This document shows positions 1 through 8,300 of a stretch of DNA of 64,000 bases, in pieces (the stretch's first letter is position 1; each line of letters starts with the position of its first letter). The notes beneath the pieces were generated by a model. It did not search any database, was not told the DNA's origin, and saw only the letters and a list, made by a program, of their open reading frames with translations. The position numbers and the translations under genes were made by a program. The stretch is from the NCBI GenBank assembly GCA_051201585.1, contig CP179198.1, positions 1,550,001 to 1,614,000 on the forward strand. The letters run 5' to 3'. Origin of the DNA: UBA868 sp016776875. GTDB lineage: Bacteria; Pseudomonadota; Gammaproteobacteria; Arenicellales; UBA868.

Positions 1-661
1 GACCAAATCGTGATGGAAAAGGCACCTGACTTGCAAGGCTATTCTGAACGTCCTTATCCATCCTTGTCAGCATGGGCGTCCCGATCAAACCGGGAGCAAT
101 CGTCATCACCCGTATCCCGACTCGGGCAAGTTCTCGAGCCGCCGGCAATGTCAAACTAACGACCCCTCCTTTGGATGATGCATAAGCCGCCTGACCAATC
201 TGTCCTTCATAAGCCGCCACAGAAGCCGTATTAATAATCACCCCGCGACCGCCAGCTGCCGTTACCGGATCTAGCGCAGCCATCTTGGATGCACATAGAC
301 GCAAAACGTTAAAAGTCCCCACCAGATTGGTACTGATGACATCCTGAAAAAATTCCAGTTCATGAGGACCTTCCCGTCGCAAAATCCGTGATGCCGGCGC
401 AACGCCTGCGCAACTTACGACGACACGAGGGATGCCGATCTGGCTTATGGTTTCCTCGAGCGCGCCTTTTACTGATAATTCGTCAGCGACATCTGCTGAA
501 AATGCTAAGCCAGCGATCTCTTTAGCCGTGGCTTCAGCCGCATCCCCGTTGAGGTCGAGTACCGCCACTCTGGCACCCCGGGCGCCCAACATTCGCGCAA
601 CAGACGCCCCCATTCCCGAACCACCGCCCGTGACCAGCGCGCATTTTCCGTGCAAATCCAT
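1..661 (-). CDS. Short-chain dehydrogenase/reductase (partial, 3' end off window)
   Basis: About 220 residues are readable from the ATG at 661 down to the window edge; the C-terminus is missing. The N-terminus has the classical SDR cofactor motif TGGGSGMG (about residues 11-18) followed by a VAVLD acidic switch, which suggests NAD(H). NCAG appears as SCAG. The catalytic Ser lies in INTASVAAYEG and the YxxxK motif is YASSK. The pattern is closest to the 3-hydroxyacyl-CoA dehydrogenase type 2 (HSD10-like) branch, which oxidises short or branched 3-hydroxyacyl-CoAs; this assignment rests on family resemblance only. The start lies 4 bases after the stop of the PHP gene, so the two are probably co-transcribed. 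It reads as ordinary lipid or amino-acid catabolism, not part of the biosynthetic cluster. Confidence 0.85.
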   Translation of the reverse strand, partial: MDLHGKCALVTGGGSGMGASVARMLGARGARVAVLDLNGDAAEATAKEIAGLAFSADVADELSVKGALEETISQIGIPRVVVSCAGVAPASRILRREGPHELEFFQDVISTNLVGTFNVLRLCASKMAALDPVTAAGGRGVIINTASVAAYEGQIGQAAYASSKGGVVSLTLPAARELARVGIRVMTIAPGLIGTPMLTRMDKDVQNSLASQVPFPSRFG

Positions 662-664
662 AAG

Positions 665-1609
665 CTAGGTTGTATCTGAGCCCATCCAGAGCGGATTTGA
701 CCATGCCTTGCGATCCTCAGAATCGATAATGGTAATCCTGAAATATCCGGATTTAAACTTCTTTAGAGAGAAACGGGCCTCTGTCAGAGACTCACCAAGC
801 AGCTGATCAGAACGAGAGCCTCGTCCTGCAATAATTACCGCCTTAGCCGGCGAGCACTGCACTCTTACCTCCTGGGCATCGATCTCAATATCGTCAATTA
901 AAGGCCCTTGAGATGAATAGTAATGACCTGCCTTTAAGGCATCCAGAATAGATTGTTCATCGAGACTTGTTGATTTGACATTAATCCAACCGCCAAATGC
1001 ATCGTGAGTTAATTGATGGGCATCATCGGTTGCGTACGCATGCACTTGACGACCTCCATTTAACAAGATGTCAGCCAGAGCCCATCCGTCACCCCTATCG
1101 TTTTCAACCCGGGATCCATGGTTATAAATTTCGACCGCGTGCGCGAAAGGCAAAACGTTTGCATCATCGGGCTGGAGACCATACCACTCGGGATGGACGA
1201 GTCCGATATAAGCGCCCGCGTTATAAGCTCGACGAGCAAGAGACGCTATTCCCTCGTCTTCGTGCGGTGGCGCAAAATCAAGCGGTAATCCTACCGCTAG
1301 AACATGCCAGAGTTCGTCGTTAAGCATTTTCCCGGCGTGCAGCTCCGCCGCGATCAGAGTTGTAAAATTAGACGACCGAAATGCCCTTGAATCAGTCACG
1401 GGATATTCATAGCATTCAAGAAAATGATCACTCAAACAAAGAAAATCATATCCTTGATCCTGGTACCGCCTTACAACCTCTTCCGCCGGAAAATCTCCAT
1501 CCGATGCTGTGGTATGCGTGTGAAGATTTCCTCGAAAAAATGTGCCAGGTGCCGCAAAAGGTGGAGCGTGCCTTATAGTGTCTCCAACTTGCTTATATGC
1601 GTCGAGCAT
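665..1609 (-). CDS. PHP-domain metal-dependent hydrolase
   Basis: The protein has 314 residues. The N-terminal motif HTHTTASDG (His30, His32, Asp37) is the first metal-binding block of the PHP fold. Further blocks are visible in CLSDHF, LVHPEW and the C-terminal AYATDDAHQ. PHP proteins of this stand-alone type hydrolyse phosphoesters or related bonds with a di- or trinuclear metal centre; the substrate cannot be told from the sequence. After about residue 225 comes a beta-rich extension (PLIDDIEIDAQEVRVQCSP onward) resembling the C-terminal domain of CehA/McbA-like PHP proteins. There is no signal peptide, so it is probably cytoplasmic. It is the first gene of a two-gene unit with the downstream dehydrogenase and is divergent from the ETF:ubiquinone oxidoreductase gene. 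Confidence 0.85.
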   Translation of the reverse strand: MLDAYKQVGDTIRHAPPFAAPGTFFRGNLHTHTTASDGDFPAEEVVRRYQDQGYDFLCLSDHFLECYEYPVTDSRAFRSSNFTTLIAAELHAGKMLNDELWHVLAVGLPLDFAPPHEDEGIASLARRAYNAGAYIGLVHPEWYGLQPDDANVLPFAHAVEIYNHGSRVENDRGDGWALADILLNGGRQVHAYATDDAHQLTHDAFGGWINVKSTSLDEQSILDALKAGHYYSSQGPLIDDIEIDAQEVRVQCSPAKAVIIAGRGSRSDQLLGESLTEARFSLKKFKSGYFRITIIDSEDRKAWSNPLWMGSDTT

Positions 1610-1712
1610 AGGGCGTGTCCTAGTTTTTAATGGCCTGACTAATGGTATCCTCTTCCATCAGCGAGGCAAACCGTTTTTTCGACTCGCGATTGAACTTTAC
1701 ATACTGCAAATG

Positions 1713-1743
1713 CAGGGTAAGTTAGCCCTACATCATTACCCTG
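1713..1743. promoter_or_regulatory. Inverted repeat in divergent promoter region (candidate operator)
   Basis: In the 183-base gap between the divergent PHP and ETF:ubiquinone oxidoreductase genes, CAGGGTAA (1713-1720) is repeated as its exact reverse complement TTACCCTG (1736-1743) with a 15-base spacer. It sits 50-80 bases before the plus-strand start at 1793, where a repressor or activator site would be expected. There is no U-tract, so a terminator is unlikely. No clear -35/-10 pair was recognised. The function is inferred from symmetry and position only. Confidence 0.3.
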
Positions 1744-1792
1744 TAATCTTGAGATAATAACCTGAAAATGACCGTGGAATATCGAGGAAATA

Positions 1793-2461
1793 ATGAGCAT
1801 TTCTGAGCATGTGACCGAACGAGAATCAATGGAAGTCGACGTGGTTGTCGTGGGTGGCGGGCCTGCCGGCCTATCAACCGCCTGCCGTTTAATGCAACTC
1901 GCGAAAGCTGAAAATACAGAGCTAAGTGTTGTCGTGCTCGAAAAAGCAGCGGCGGTGGGAGATCATATTCTCTCAGGCGCAGTGATTGAACCCACTGCAC
2001 TCAACGAGCTATTCCCGGACTGGAAAAGTCAAGGCGCGCCGCTTAATACCCCGGTTACTCGAGATGAGATTTTCTTCTTTACCAGTCAATCGAAAGCCGT
2101 AAAAATTCCGAATACCCTTGCACCCAAAACGATGCATAACCACGGTAATTACATTGTCAGCCTTGGAAGTGTCGTACGGTGGCTCGGGGAACAAGCCGAA
2201 ACGCTTGGGGTGGAGATCTATCCCGGCTTCCCTGCGAGCGAGGTGCTATTCAACGATGCTGGTGCCGTCAAAGGTGTTGCGACCGGGGAAATGGGCCGAG
2301 GCAAAGATGGTAAGCCCAAAGGTCCTACGAGCCTGGCATGGAACTTCATGCCAAATACACCGTGTTTGCTGAAGGGTGCCGAGGGCATCTTGGCAAGCAA
2401 CTCATTGGAACCTATGCGCTGGATCACGAGCGCTCACCGCAGCATTATGGGATCGGGCTAA
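1793..2461 (+). CDS. Electron transfer flavoprotein:ubiquinone oxidoreductase, N-terminal fragment (frameshifted)
   Basis: This is the N-terminal part of ETF:ubiquinone oxidoreductase, the inner-membrane flavo-iron-sulfur enzyme that passes electrons from ETF (acyl-CoA and amino-acid dehydrogenases) to ubiquinone. The FAD dinucleotide motif GGGPAGL is at residues 21-27, and the family blocks GDHILSGAVIEP and NYIVSLGSVVRWL are present. The reading frame is authentic only to about residue 176 (near 2320). After that the product is a nonsense tail, while the true sequence continues in the frame of the next entry. One missing base within 2320-2329 explains the break. Together the two parts match the usual length of about 550 residues. 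The start at 1793 is chosen because the flavin motif follows at the normal distance; a second Met at residue 13 is possible. Confidence 0.85.
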   Translation: MSISEHVTERESMEVDVVVVGGGPAGLSTACRLMQLAKAENTELSVVVLEKAAAVGDHILSGAVIEPTALNELFPDWKSQGAPLNTPVTRDEIFFFTSQSKAVKIPNTLAPKTMHNHGNYIVSLGSVVRWLGEQAETLGVEIYPGFPASEVLFNDAGAVKGVATGEMGRGKDGKPKGPTSLAWNFMPNTPCLLKGAEGILASNSLEPMRWITSAHRSIMGSG

Positions 2462-3465
2462 AGGAATTATGGAAAGTTGATCCAGTCAATCATGAACCGG
2501 GGCTTGTCCTTCATGGCGCGGGATGGCCCTTATCTGAGCACTCAGCATCTGGCGGTGCTTTTCTGTACCATCTGGAGGACTGTCAAGTCGCGCTCGGTCT
2601 TATCGTCGACCTTAATTACAAAAATCCCTACATTAGCCCATTTGACGAGCTTCAGCGATTTAAAACCCACTCGAAAATTGCGCCGATTCTTGAAGGTGGT
2701 GAGCGACTGTCGTATGGCGCGAGGGCAATCACTAAGGGTGGTTTTAATTCACTCCCTCGAATGTCGATGCCGGGTGGGTTCATCGTAGGTTGCGACGCCG
2801 GCACTCTTAATTTTTCAAAGATTAAAGGCACACATACCGCAATGAAGTCGGGGATGCTGGCCGCTGAAACCATTTACGAAGTGTTGAAAGAAGGAGATCT
2901 TGGCGGAAAGGATCACACTCACTTTGACTCTCATATGCGTCGATCCTGGCTATTTCCCGAACTCAAAGCCTCCCGAAACTTCGGACCCGCATTACATAAA
3001 TTTGGCCCCTATGTGGGCGGTGCATTTAATTTTATTGATCAAAACTGGATGCGTGGCAAGATGCCGTTCACATTGAAAGATAAGTCACTCGATCATGATT
3101 CGTTGATGAAAGCGGAGAAAGTAACGCCAATCGACTACCCAAAACCGGATGGCGTATTAACATTTGATAAGAACAGTTCCGTTTTTCTAACCAACACCAA
3201 TCACGAGGAAGATCAACCTGTGCATCTGCAGTTAACAGATTCTTCAGTGCCGCTGGAGATTAATCTTCCTGAGTGGGCAGAACCTGCGCAACGCTATTGC
3301 CCAGCTGGTGTCTATGAAATTATTAATGAAAAAGAAGAAAAAAGATTCCAGATCAATGCCCAGAACTGCATTCACTGCAAGACCTGCGACATCAAAGACC
3401 CAAGCCAAAACATTACCTGGGTAACGCCAGAAGGTGGTGGCGGGCCAAGTTACACTACGATGTGA
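2338..3465 (+). CDS. Electron transfer flavoprotein:ubiquinone oxidoreductase, C-terminal fragment (frameshifted)
   Basis: This is the remainder of the same enzyme, in the next frame. It begins at the conserved block GMELHAKYTVFAEGCRG (the glycine codon precedes the ATG used here) and runs to the characteristic C-terminus with a GGGGP turn. The [4Fe-4S] ferredoxin-like domain supplies cysteines in RYCPAGVYE and QNCIHCKTCDI, matching the family's four-Cys cluster. The 375 residues include the quinone-binding and membrane-surface regions (GFNSLPRMSMPGG, GCDAGTLNFSKIKGTHTAMKSG in short blocks). The real protein is one chain of about 555 residues starting at 1793. Neither half is likely to be made alone if the frameshift is a sequencing error, which I favour because this is a core respiratory gene. 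Confidence 0.85.
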   Translation: MELHAKYTVFAEGCRGHLGKQLIGTYALDHERSPQHYGIGLKELWKVDPVNHEPGLVLHGAGWPLSEHSASGGAFLYHLEDCQVALGLIVDLNYKNPYISPFDELQRFKTHSKIAPILEGGERLSYGARAITKGGFNSLPRMSMPGGFIVGCDAGTLNFSKIKGTHTAMKSGMLAAETIYEVLKEGDLGGKDHTHFDSHMRRSWLFPELKASRNFGPALHKFGPYVGGAFNFIDQNWMRGKMPFTLKDKSLDHDSLMKAEKVTPIDYPKPDGVLTFDKNSSVFLTNTNHEEDQPVHLQLTDSSVPLEINLPEWAEPAQRYCPAGVYEIINEKEEKRFQINAQNCIHCKTCDIKDPSQNITWVTPEGGGGPSYTTM

Positions 3466-3495
3466 TACGCGAGCGCTACGCTCTCAACTTACTTT

Positions 3496-3987
3496 ATGAT
3501 ACTGATAGCTGACCGCTCCTATAGATTACCTAACCGAATTAGTGTTGAAAATATCTATCTGGTCTTAGCCGATCCCGAACTAATTCTAAAAAAATTTTCC
3601 CCGTCTCTTCCAGCTTTTCTTCGGTCCAAGAAGATATCTGTCAACTCGGATTGGATCCAGTGGAAATTTCAGTCGCTATACGCACTGGAAATGGCGGGTC
3701 GATACCAGCAGAAGCTTGGAAAACAGAGTGACCTTCTGACCAGCGAATTAATATTAAATCTTGAGGGCGATACGCACTCAAGGGCAAGAGTTGCTCGAAA
3801 TATCGAACTGCTGCGATTTATGTTTTGCTTTGATCCTAAGAAGAGCGAACTGCGAATAGTAATTGACTACAAAAAAGGTAGCGAACCTGCCCGAGCTGCA
3901 CTCCATAACAAAGCACTCAGGATCATCGCAAACCAAACCCTACCCCTAGCAAAACGAATATCGAGGTTAAGCCAGACCATGTTGTGA
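3496..3987 (+). CDS. Hypothetical protein, 163 residues
   Basis: This open frame follows ETF:ubiquinone oxidoreductase by 30 bases on the same strand. The predicted protein is basic and mixed alpha/beta, with no signal peptide, membrane helix or motif that I recognise. A Trp/Tyr-rich centre (SDWIQWKFQSLYALEMAGRY) and a helical C-terminus (HNKALRIIANQTLPLAKRI) read like real protein and not random translation. No good Shine-Dalgarno sequence precedes the ATG at 3496, so the start may be elsewhere. A hairpin-capable stretch (GAGCGCTACGCTC) lies just upstream, in the gap between the two genes. The antisense strand shows no better coding candidate. Function unknown. Confidence 0.5.
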   Translation: MILIADRSYRLPNRISVENIYLVLADPELILKKFSPSLPAFLRSKKISVNSDWIQWKFQSLYALEMAGRYQQKLGKQSDLLTSELILNLEGDTHSRARVARNIELLRFMFCFDPKKSELRIVIDYKKGSEPARAALHNKALRIIANQTLPLAKRISRLSQTML

Positions 3988-4039
3988 AGCGCTACGCCTT
4001 CCAGTCAATTACGAGCGTCATGAAGAAAATCGGCGAACG

Positions 4040-4255
4040 CTACACTCCGCCGCTGAATAATTTTAAACCTAGCTTCGGCATCACAACCTTAAGCTTCAGC
4101 GGAACCAATGCAGCGCCGAGGACACCTACCGCGACCGCTCCAACCGCAACCCCGAGAATTACTTTCGTCGTCTTATCAAGCTCATGAATATGCTGAACGA
4201 CCGCTGCTTTTTTTGAGCTCTCAACGGTCGCCTCCTCTCGTTTAGCGTTGCTCAT
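4040..4255 (-). CDS. Small single-pass membrane protein, 71 residues
   Basis: A short gene with a strong ribosome-binding site (AAAGGAGATCTAGAGAAGATG). The N-terminus is charged and helical (residues 1-30). One hydrophobic segment (VILGVAVGAVAVGVLGAALV, about residues 32-51) is followed by a short basic, amphipathic tail (KLKVVMPKLGLKLFSGG). The topology is probably N-in, with the tail at or beyond the inner membrane. It lies 55 bases after the DUF4350-like gene, at the end of the long minus-strand block that begins with the PKS genes, so it may be the last gene of that transcript. No family was recognised. The Gly/Ala-rich helix would suit oligomerisation. A role in self-protection or export is only a guess from position. 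Confidence 0.7.
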   Translation of the reverse strand: MSNAKREEATVESSKKAAVVQHIHELDKTTKVILGVAVGAVAVGVLGAALVPLKLKVVMPKLGLKLFSGGV

Positions 4256-4310
4256 CTTCTCTAGATCTCCTTTATATGAAACGGGTTTAAGTCAAGATCG
4301 GCTTCCAAGA

Positions 4311-5327
4311 CTAATCAATAAGTCCGGTCAACCAATGAACAAGGTTTAATGCAAATTGCACATTATAGGGCGCGGACTTTGTATTGTTCATTCCCATTTT
4401 AAAGCCAGGAGAAATATAATCGGCAATCTGAGCGGAGCACCAGGACGCCTCTGCGATTATTGCAACCCGGCCTTTCCCAAACCGCAAAACGCCGCCCTGA
4501 AGGGTACCGGCTCCGGGTCCTCTAGGGGTCGCAAGACTTTGCTCCTGTGACTTTAATGGATACATTAGCAACGTGCCCTCTCCTAGCGCCATAAGAGGAA
4601 CAACCCGGGAACCCGGCAAAAGCGTAAATGTTGATCCTGTGAATGTAGTCACAAATGGCACATTTTCGGTTTCATTTCGCCCCCGAAAGACAGGGTTTGG
4701 ATACGCTTTTACGCCAGTCTGGTTTAGGCCTTTGACATCGAACGTCATCATATTCGCATCAGGCCCTTTAATAACTGATAACGTGTTTTGTCGGGCCGCT
4801 TCGACGATCTGCGTGTCCGCAGCGAAAGCGTAGTTGTTCCCCCAGTTAACCCCAAACTTAAGCGCGAGATCACTAACAGCACCAGGGAACGGCATATGAT
4901 CAGCGATTAACAGTAACGAGCCCCCTTCATTAACCCACGCAACAAGGTTTTCAGTTTCTCGCTGCGAGAATGCAGGGAGAATTGGAGTTGCCCAGTTTTG
5001 TTTCGGATCTATATTTTTTTCGCTGAGCGCATTTGCAACTACCAACAGATCAATTTTTTTTAGGTTTTCCGTCGTAAATTTTTCCTTATTCGAATGAACC
5101 TTATAGCCATCGCTTCTCATAAGCTCACAAAATGCGATGTAACGTCCATCGCACGTATGGAAGTTCGCATGAGCGGCATCTACCGCCACTACCGGACCGG
5201 CATCACTTTTAAAAGCGGGATTCTGAGCTTTTGGATGGAAGTTCTTATCAGCGACCTGAGCTGAATGAGCATTCCCAGAGACTACGATTAACATCAAAGC
5301 TGCAATGCTTGCGACCACTCTAAACAT
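4311..5327 (-). CDS. Secreted DUF4350-like protein
   Basis: The protein has 338 residues. An N-terminal signal peptide is clear (basic start, hydrophobic core IAALMLIVVSG, AHSAQ cleavage region), so the mature protein is periplasmic. The body resembles the DUF4350/GldG-type Rossmann domain related to class I glutamine amidotransferases: VVAVDAAHANFH, KIDLLVVANALS, VAWVNEGGSLLLIADHMPF, and near the end GKGRVAIIAEASWCSAQ. The expected nucleophile elbow of an active amidotransferase was not seen, so it is probably a binding fold. A Shine-Dalgarno GGAGAA sits 7 bases before the ATG. It starts only 27 bases after the stop of the terminal NRPS gene, which places it in the biosynthetic operon or its read-through. 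A link to the product (binding, resistance, maturation) is inference from position. Confidence 0.7.
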   Translation of the reverse strand: MFRVVASIAALMLIVVSGNAHSAQVADKNFHPKAQNPAFKSDAGPVVAVDAAHANFHTCDGRYIAFCELMRSDGYKVHSNKEKFTTENLKKIDLLVVANALSEKNIDPKQNWATPILPAFSQRETENLVAWVNEGGSLLLIADHMPFPGAVSDLALKFGVNWGNNYAFAADTQIVEAARQNTLSVIKGPDANMMTFDVKGLNQTGVKAYPNPVFRGRNETENVPFVTTFTGSTFTLLPGSRVVPLMALGEGTLLMYPLKSQEQSLATPRGPGAGTLQGGVLRFGKGRVAIIAEASWCSAQIADYISPGFKMGMNNTKSAPYNVQFALNLVHWLTGLID

Positions 5328-5354
5328 AAATTTTCTCCAAAGATTTAAAACATG

Positions 5355-8300
5355 TTAAAGCAAAATTACTTTAGCAAGGTTCGCCGCGTTCTCGCCCTGC
5401 ATCATCGTTAAATGATCACCTGAACAAGTCTTAACGTCAACGGGAAATCCGAGATAACGCGCCCATCCTAAGTCCTCTTGCTTCCGATTTTTTCGGGTAC
5501 GATCTTCCAGTAAATGACTCGGCTGCTCGGACTCTGATCGAATCACCCGAAACGGCAACGTTCCACGGGGTAATCGATCATGAGTTGGTTGGGCCATCAG
5601 GTTAGCACGGTAAACTCCGACCAGACCCGCGATGAACGTAATATCAGTCCCTTCGGAAACAATTTTGTTAGCCAACAAACGATCAAAAAAGAAAGAAAGT
5701 TGCTCGTCGTCCGGCAGCTGATCAATCTCGGACAAATGGACATCCACATCTTCCTGAAACATATGAGACGCAATCGAGCTAATATGAACCACCCACTGCG
5801 CCTGCGACCAGTCGCTGCCTAAGGGCACATGCAAGTCTGGAGCGGCGGAATCAATAATCGAAACGCCGCTGATCGGCTGGCCCCTTCGCTCGGCATCATA
5901 GGCCATCTGGTATGCCACAAGTCCTCCAAAAGAGTGGCCCGCGATACTTATCTTTGGGTGACTATCACCGACAAGTTCGCAAATTTCGCGTAAAAACACG
6001 GTTGCGAGCTCTTGAATCGATCCTGCTGGATTGCAGGATCCGTCCAGGCCTGGCGGTTGCAGCCCGATCACATCAATACCGGACGGTAAATGCCTGAGAA
6101 GATCCTGAAAATAAATCAGGTTCCCACCGGCTCCCGGCAAGAGAAAGAGAAAATGATTCCCACTACTTTTTTGAAGAATCACAGAATTACCGAGCCGTTG
6201 ATCACTAATTCCCTCGATTCGTAGACGAGACGCCATCAGTCGGATAGTCGGCATTTCGAAAAATGCAGCGAGGGGAAGTTGCACACCGAACTCGTTTTTT
6301 ATCGCCGAGAGCAATCTAACGGCAAGAAGTGAATGACCCCCTGATCGAAAAAAATCATCATCTACCTCAATTTGGGAGTTGTCCAGCAATTCTCGCCAAA
6401 GACCGAGCAAACGAACCTCAGTAAGATCTCGTCCACCCCGGCCTCGAGACCCAATCACTGGACTCGAGTCCTCCTGGTGATGCGCTATCAGTTCCTTTAT
6501 TTTCACTCGATCAACCTTACCGTTAGACATCAGCGGAAGATCATCGAACAAAATCCATCGTCCCGGGACCATCGCCGATGGGAGTGACCTCTCAACTTCC
6601 CTCGTTAAACTGTCAATTGTTTGGGAGGGCAGATCTTTGCTTAACGCCACAACCGCAACCAGAGTATCTTCTCCAGCCCCTGACTCCTGCAGGGAGACCA
6701 CGGCGCGATTGACACCAGTTATAGACTCAATCTTGAATTCAATTTCTTCAGGCTCTGCACGCACCCCTCGAACTTTGATTTGATTATCGATTCGACCCGA
6801 CACTTCAAAAGCGCCTCTTGAATTCAGACGTGCGCGATCGCCCGTCAAATAGACAAAGGCAGCGTCATCAACTTCCGCTATCTGGGTAAACCGTTCGGCT
6901 GTGAGATCGGGTCGGTCAATATATCCATCAACAACACCGTGACCCCCAATCGCCAGCTCTCCCCATACCCCGACGGGCAAAATCTCGTGATTCTCGTTAA
7001 CAATATAAAGCTGGGTGTTATGAAGTGGATAACCAATAGGAACGGCGGTACCTTTGTTTTTGGAGTTACCGTTGAGTGATTGGGCAGATGACCAAACCGT
7101 TGTCTCGGTTGGTCCGTACATATTCCAGAAGCCTTTTAAGGCAGTCGAAAAGAACTTTGCTAACTCTGGATTAATTTTCTCTCCCCCACTAATTCCCGTA
7201 ATCGATCTATTTCCCTTCCAACCAGCAATCTGAAGCGCACGCCACATCGAAGGTGTCGCCTGAAAGAAAGAAATACCGGAGCGGTCGAGAATATTCTGAA
7301 GCGCGACTGGATCTCTACTCGATCTATCATCAACTAAAATAACTTCTCCGCCAATGCCGAGCAATAAAAATATTTCTGGGATATGAATGTCAAAAGATAT
7401 TGTTGTGGTCGCCGCCCAGCAATCACTAGCTCTAATGTTTAGAAGATCCTGCATCGACTCCAATAAATTCACGATCGAGTGATGGGTGACTGCAACTCCT
7501 TTCGGCCGTCCGGTCGACCCTGATGTGTAGCAAATATACGCAACGGAGTTTGAGTGGGGCACTTCAAACGGCACCCCGGAGGAAGGGTTACTGGTATCAG
7601 GAATCGATGAGATCCGCTTTCGACCCCGCAAGCACTCTCGATGGTCATAATTTGGACTCGAGATAACAGCAACGGCCAAGGCGTCATCTAGAATAAAGTT
7701 GATACGCTCATCAGGAAAATTTGGATCCAACGGAATGTAGCAGGCGCCGATTTTTACAATACCAATCAACCAAGGCACCAGGTTAAGATCCCGATCAGCT
7801 AGAACAGCAACCCTATCGCCTGCTCTAATACCGCTTCCATAAAGACAGCTAGAGGCGCTCCCAATCGCGCGCTCTAACTCCTGATATTTCATTTGCCCTG
7901 AATTGACGGAGATGGCAGTAGACATGCTATCGGACTGTCCAATACCACGCTTAATCCAGTCCCAAAGCGTGCCAATATCTGATTTTAGTGTCGGACCTTC
8001 CGCCCGACTCAAGATAAATGCGCGTTCGGAATCACCGATGAAGTCAATCGGACGGCTTCCCTGAATCTCCATCACATTCTGGCGAGTAAGCTCACAAAAA
8101 TGGTCACGAATAAACTCGACGCTCGTCTTCGAGAAAAGATCTGAGTTGAACTCAAATGTACCTTTAATCGACGACCCATCGTCTTCCAGAAGAAGGCTGA
8201 GATCAAATTTGGCAGTCTCTATATCAGATTCTTGAAGCTCAGCACTGAGTCCATCAAATTCGAGATTTCGATTACTTTTCCCCTGCAGTGAGAACAAGAC

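Noticed and set aside
997..1323. A 108-codon plus-strand open frame
   Set aside because: It is antisense to the PHP-domain gene; its His/Arg-rich translation is typical of a shadow frame.
3466..3495. A terminator after ETF:ubiquinone oxidoreductase
   Set aside because: The GAGCG-CTA-CGCTC hairpin is only five base pairs long and has no T-run, so it is too weak to call.
3984..4187. A 67-codon plus-strand open frame starting at the end of the hypothetical gene
   Set aside because: It overlaps the minus-strand 71-residue membrane protein, which has a strong ribosome-binding site; the plus frame is Thr/Pro/Ser-rich noise.
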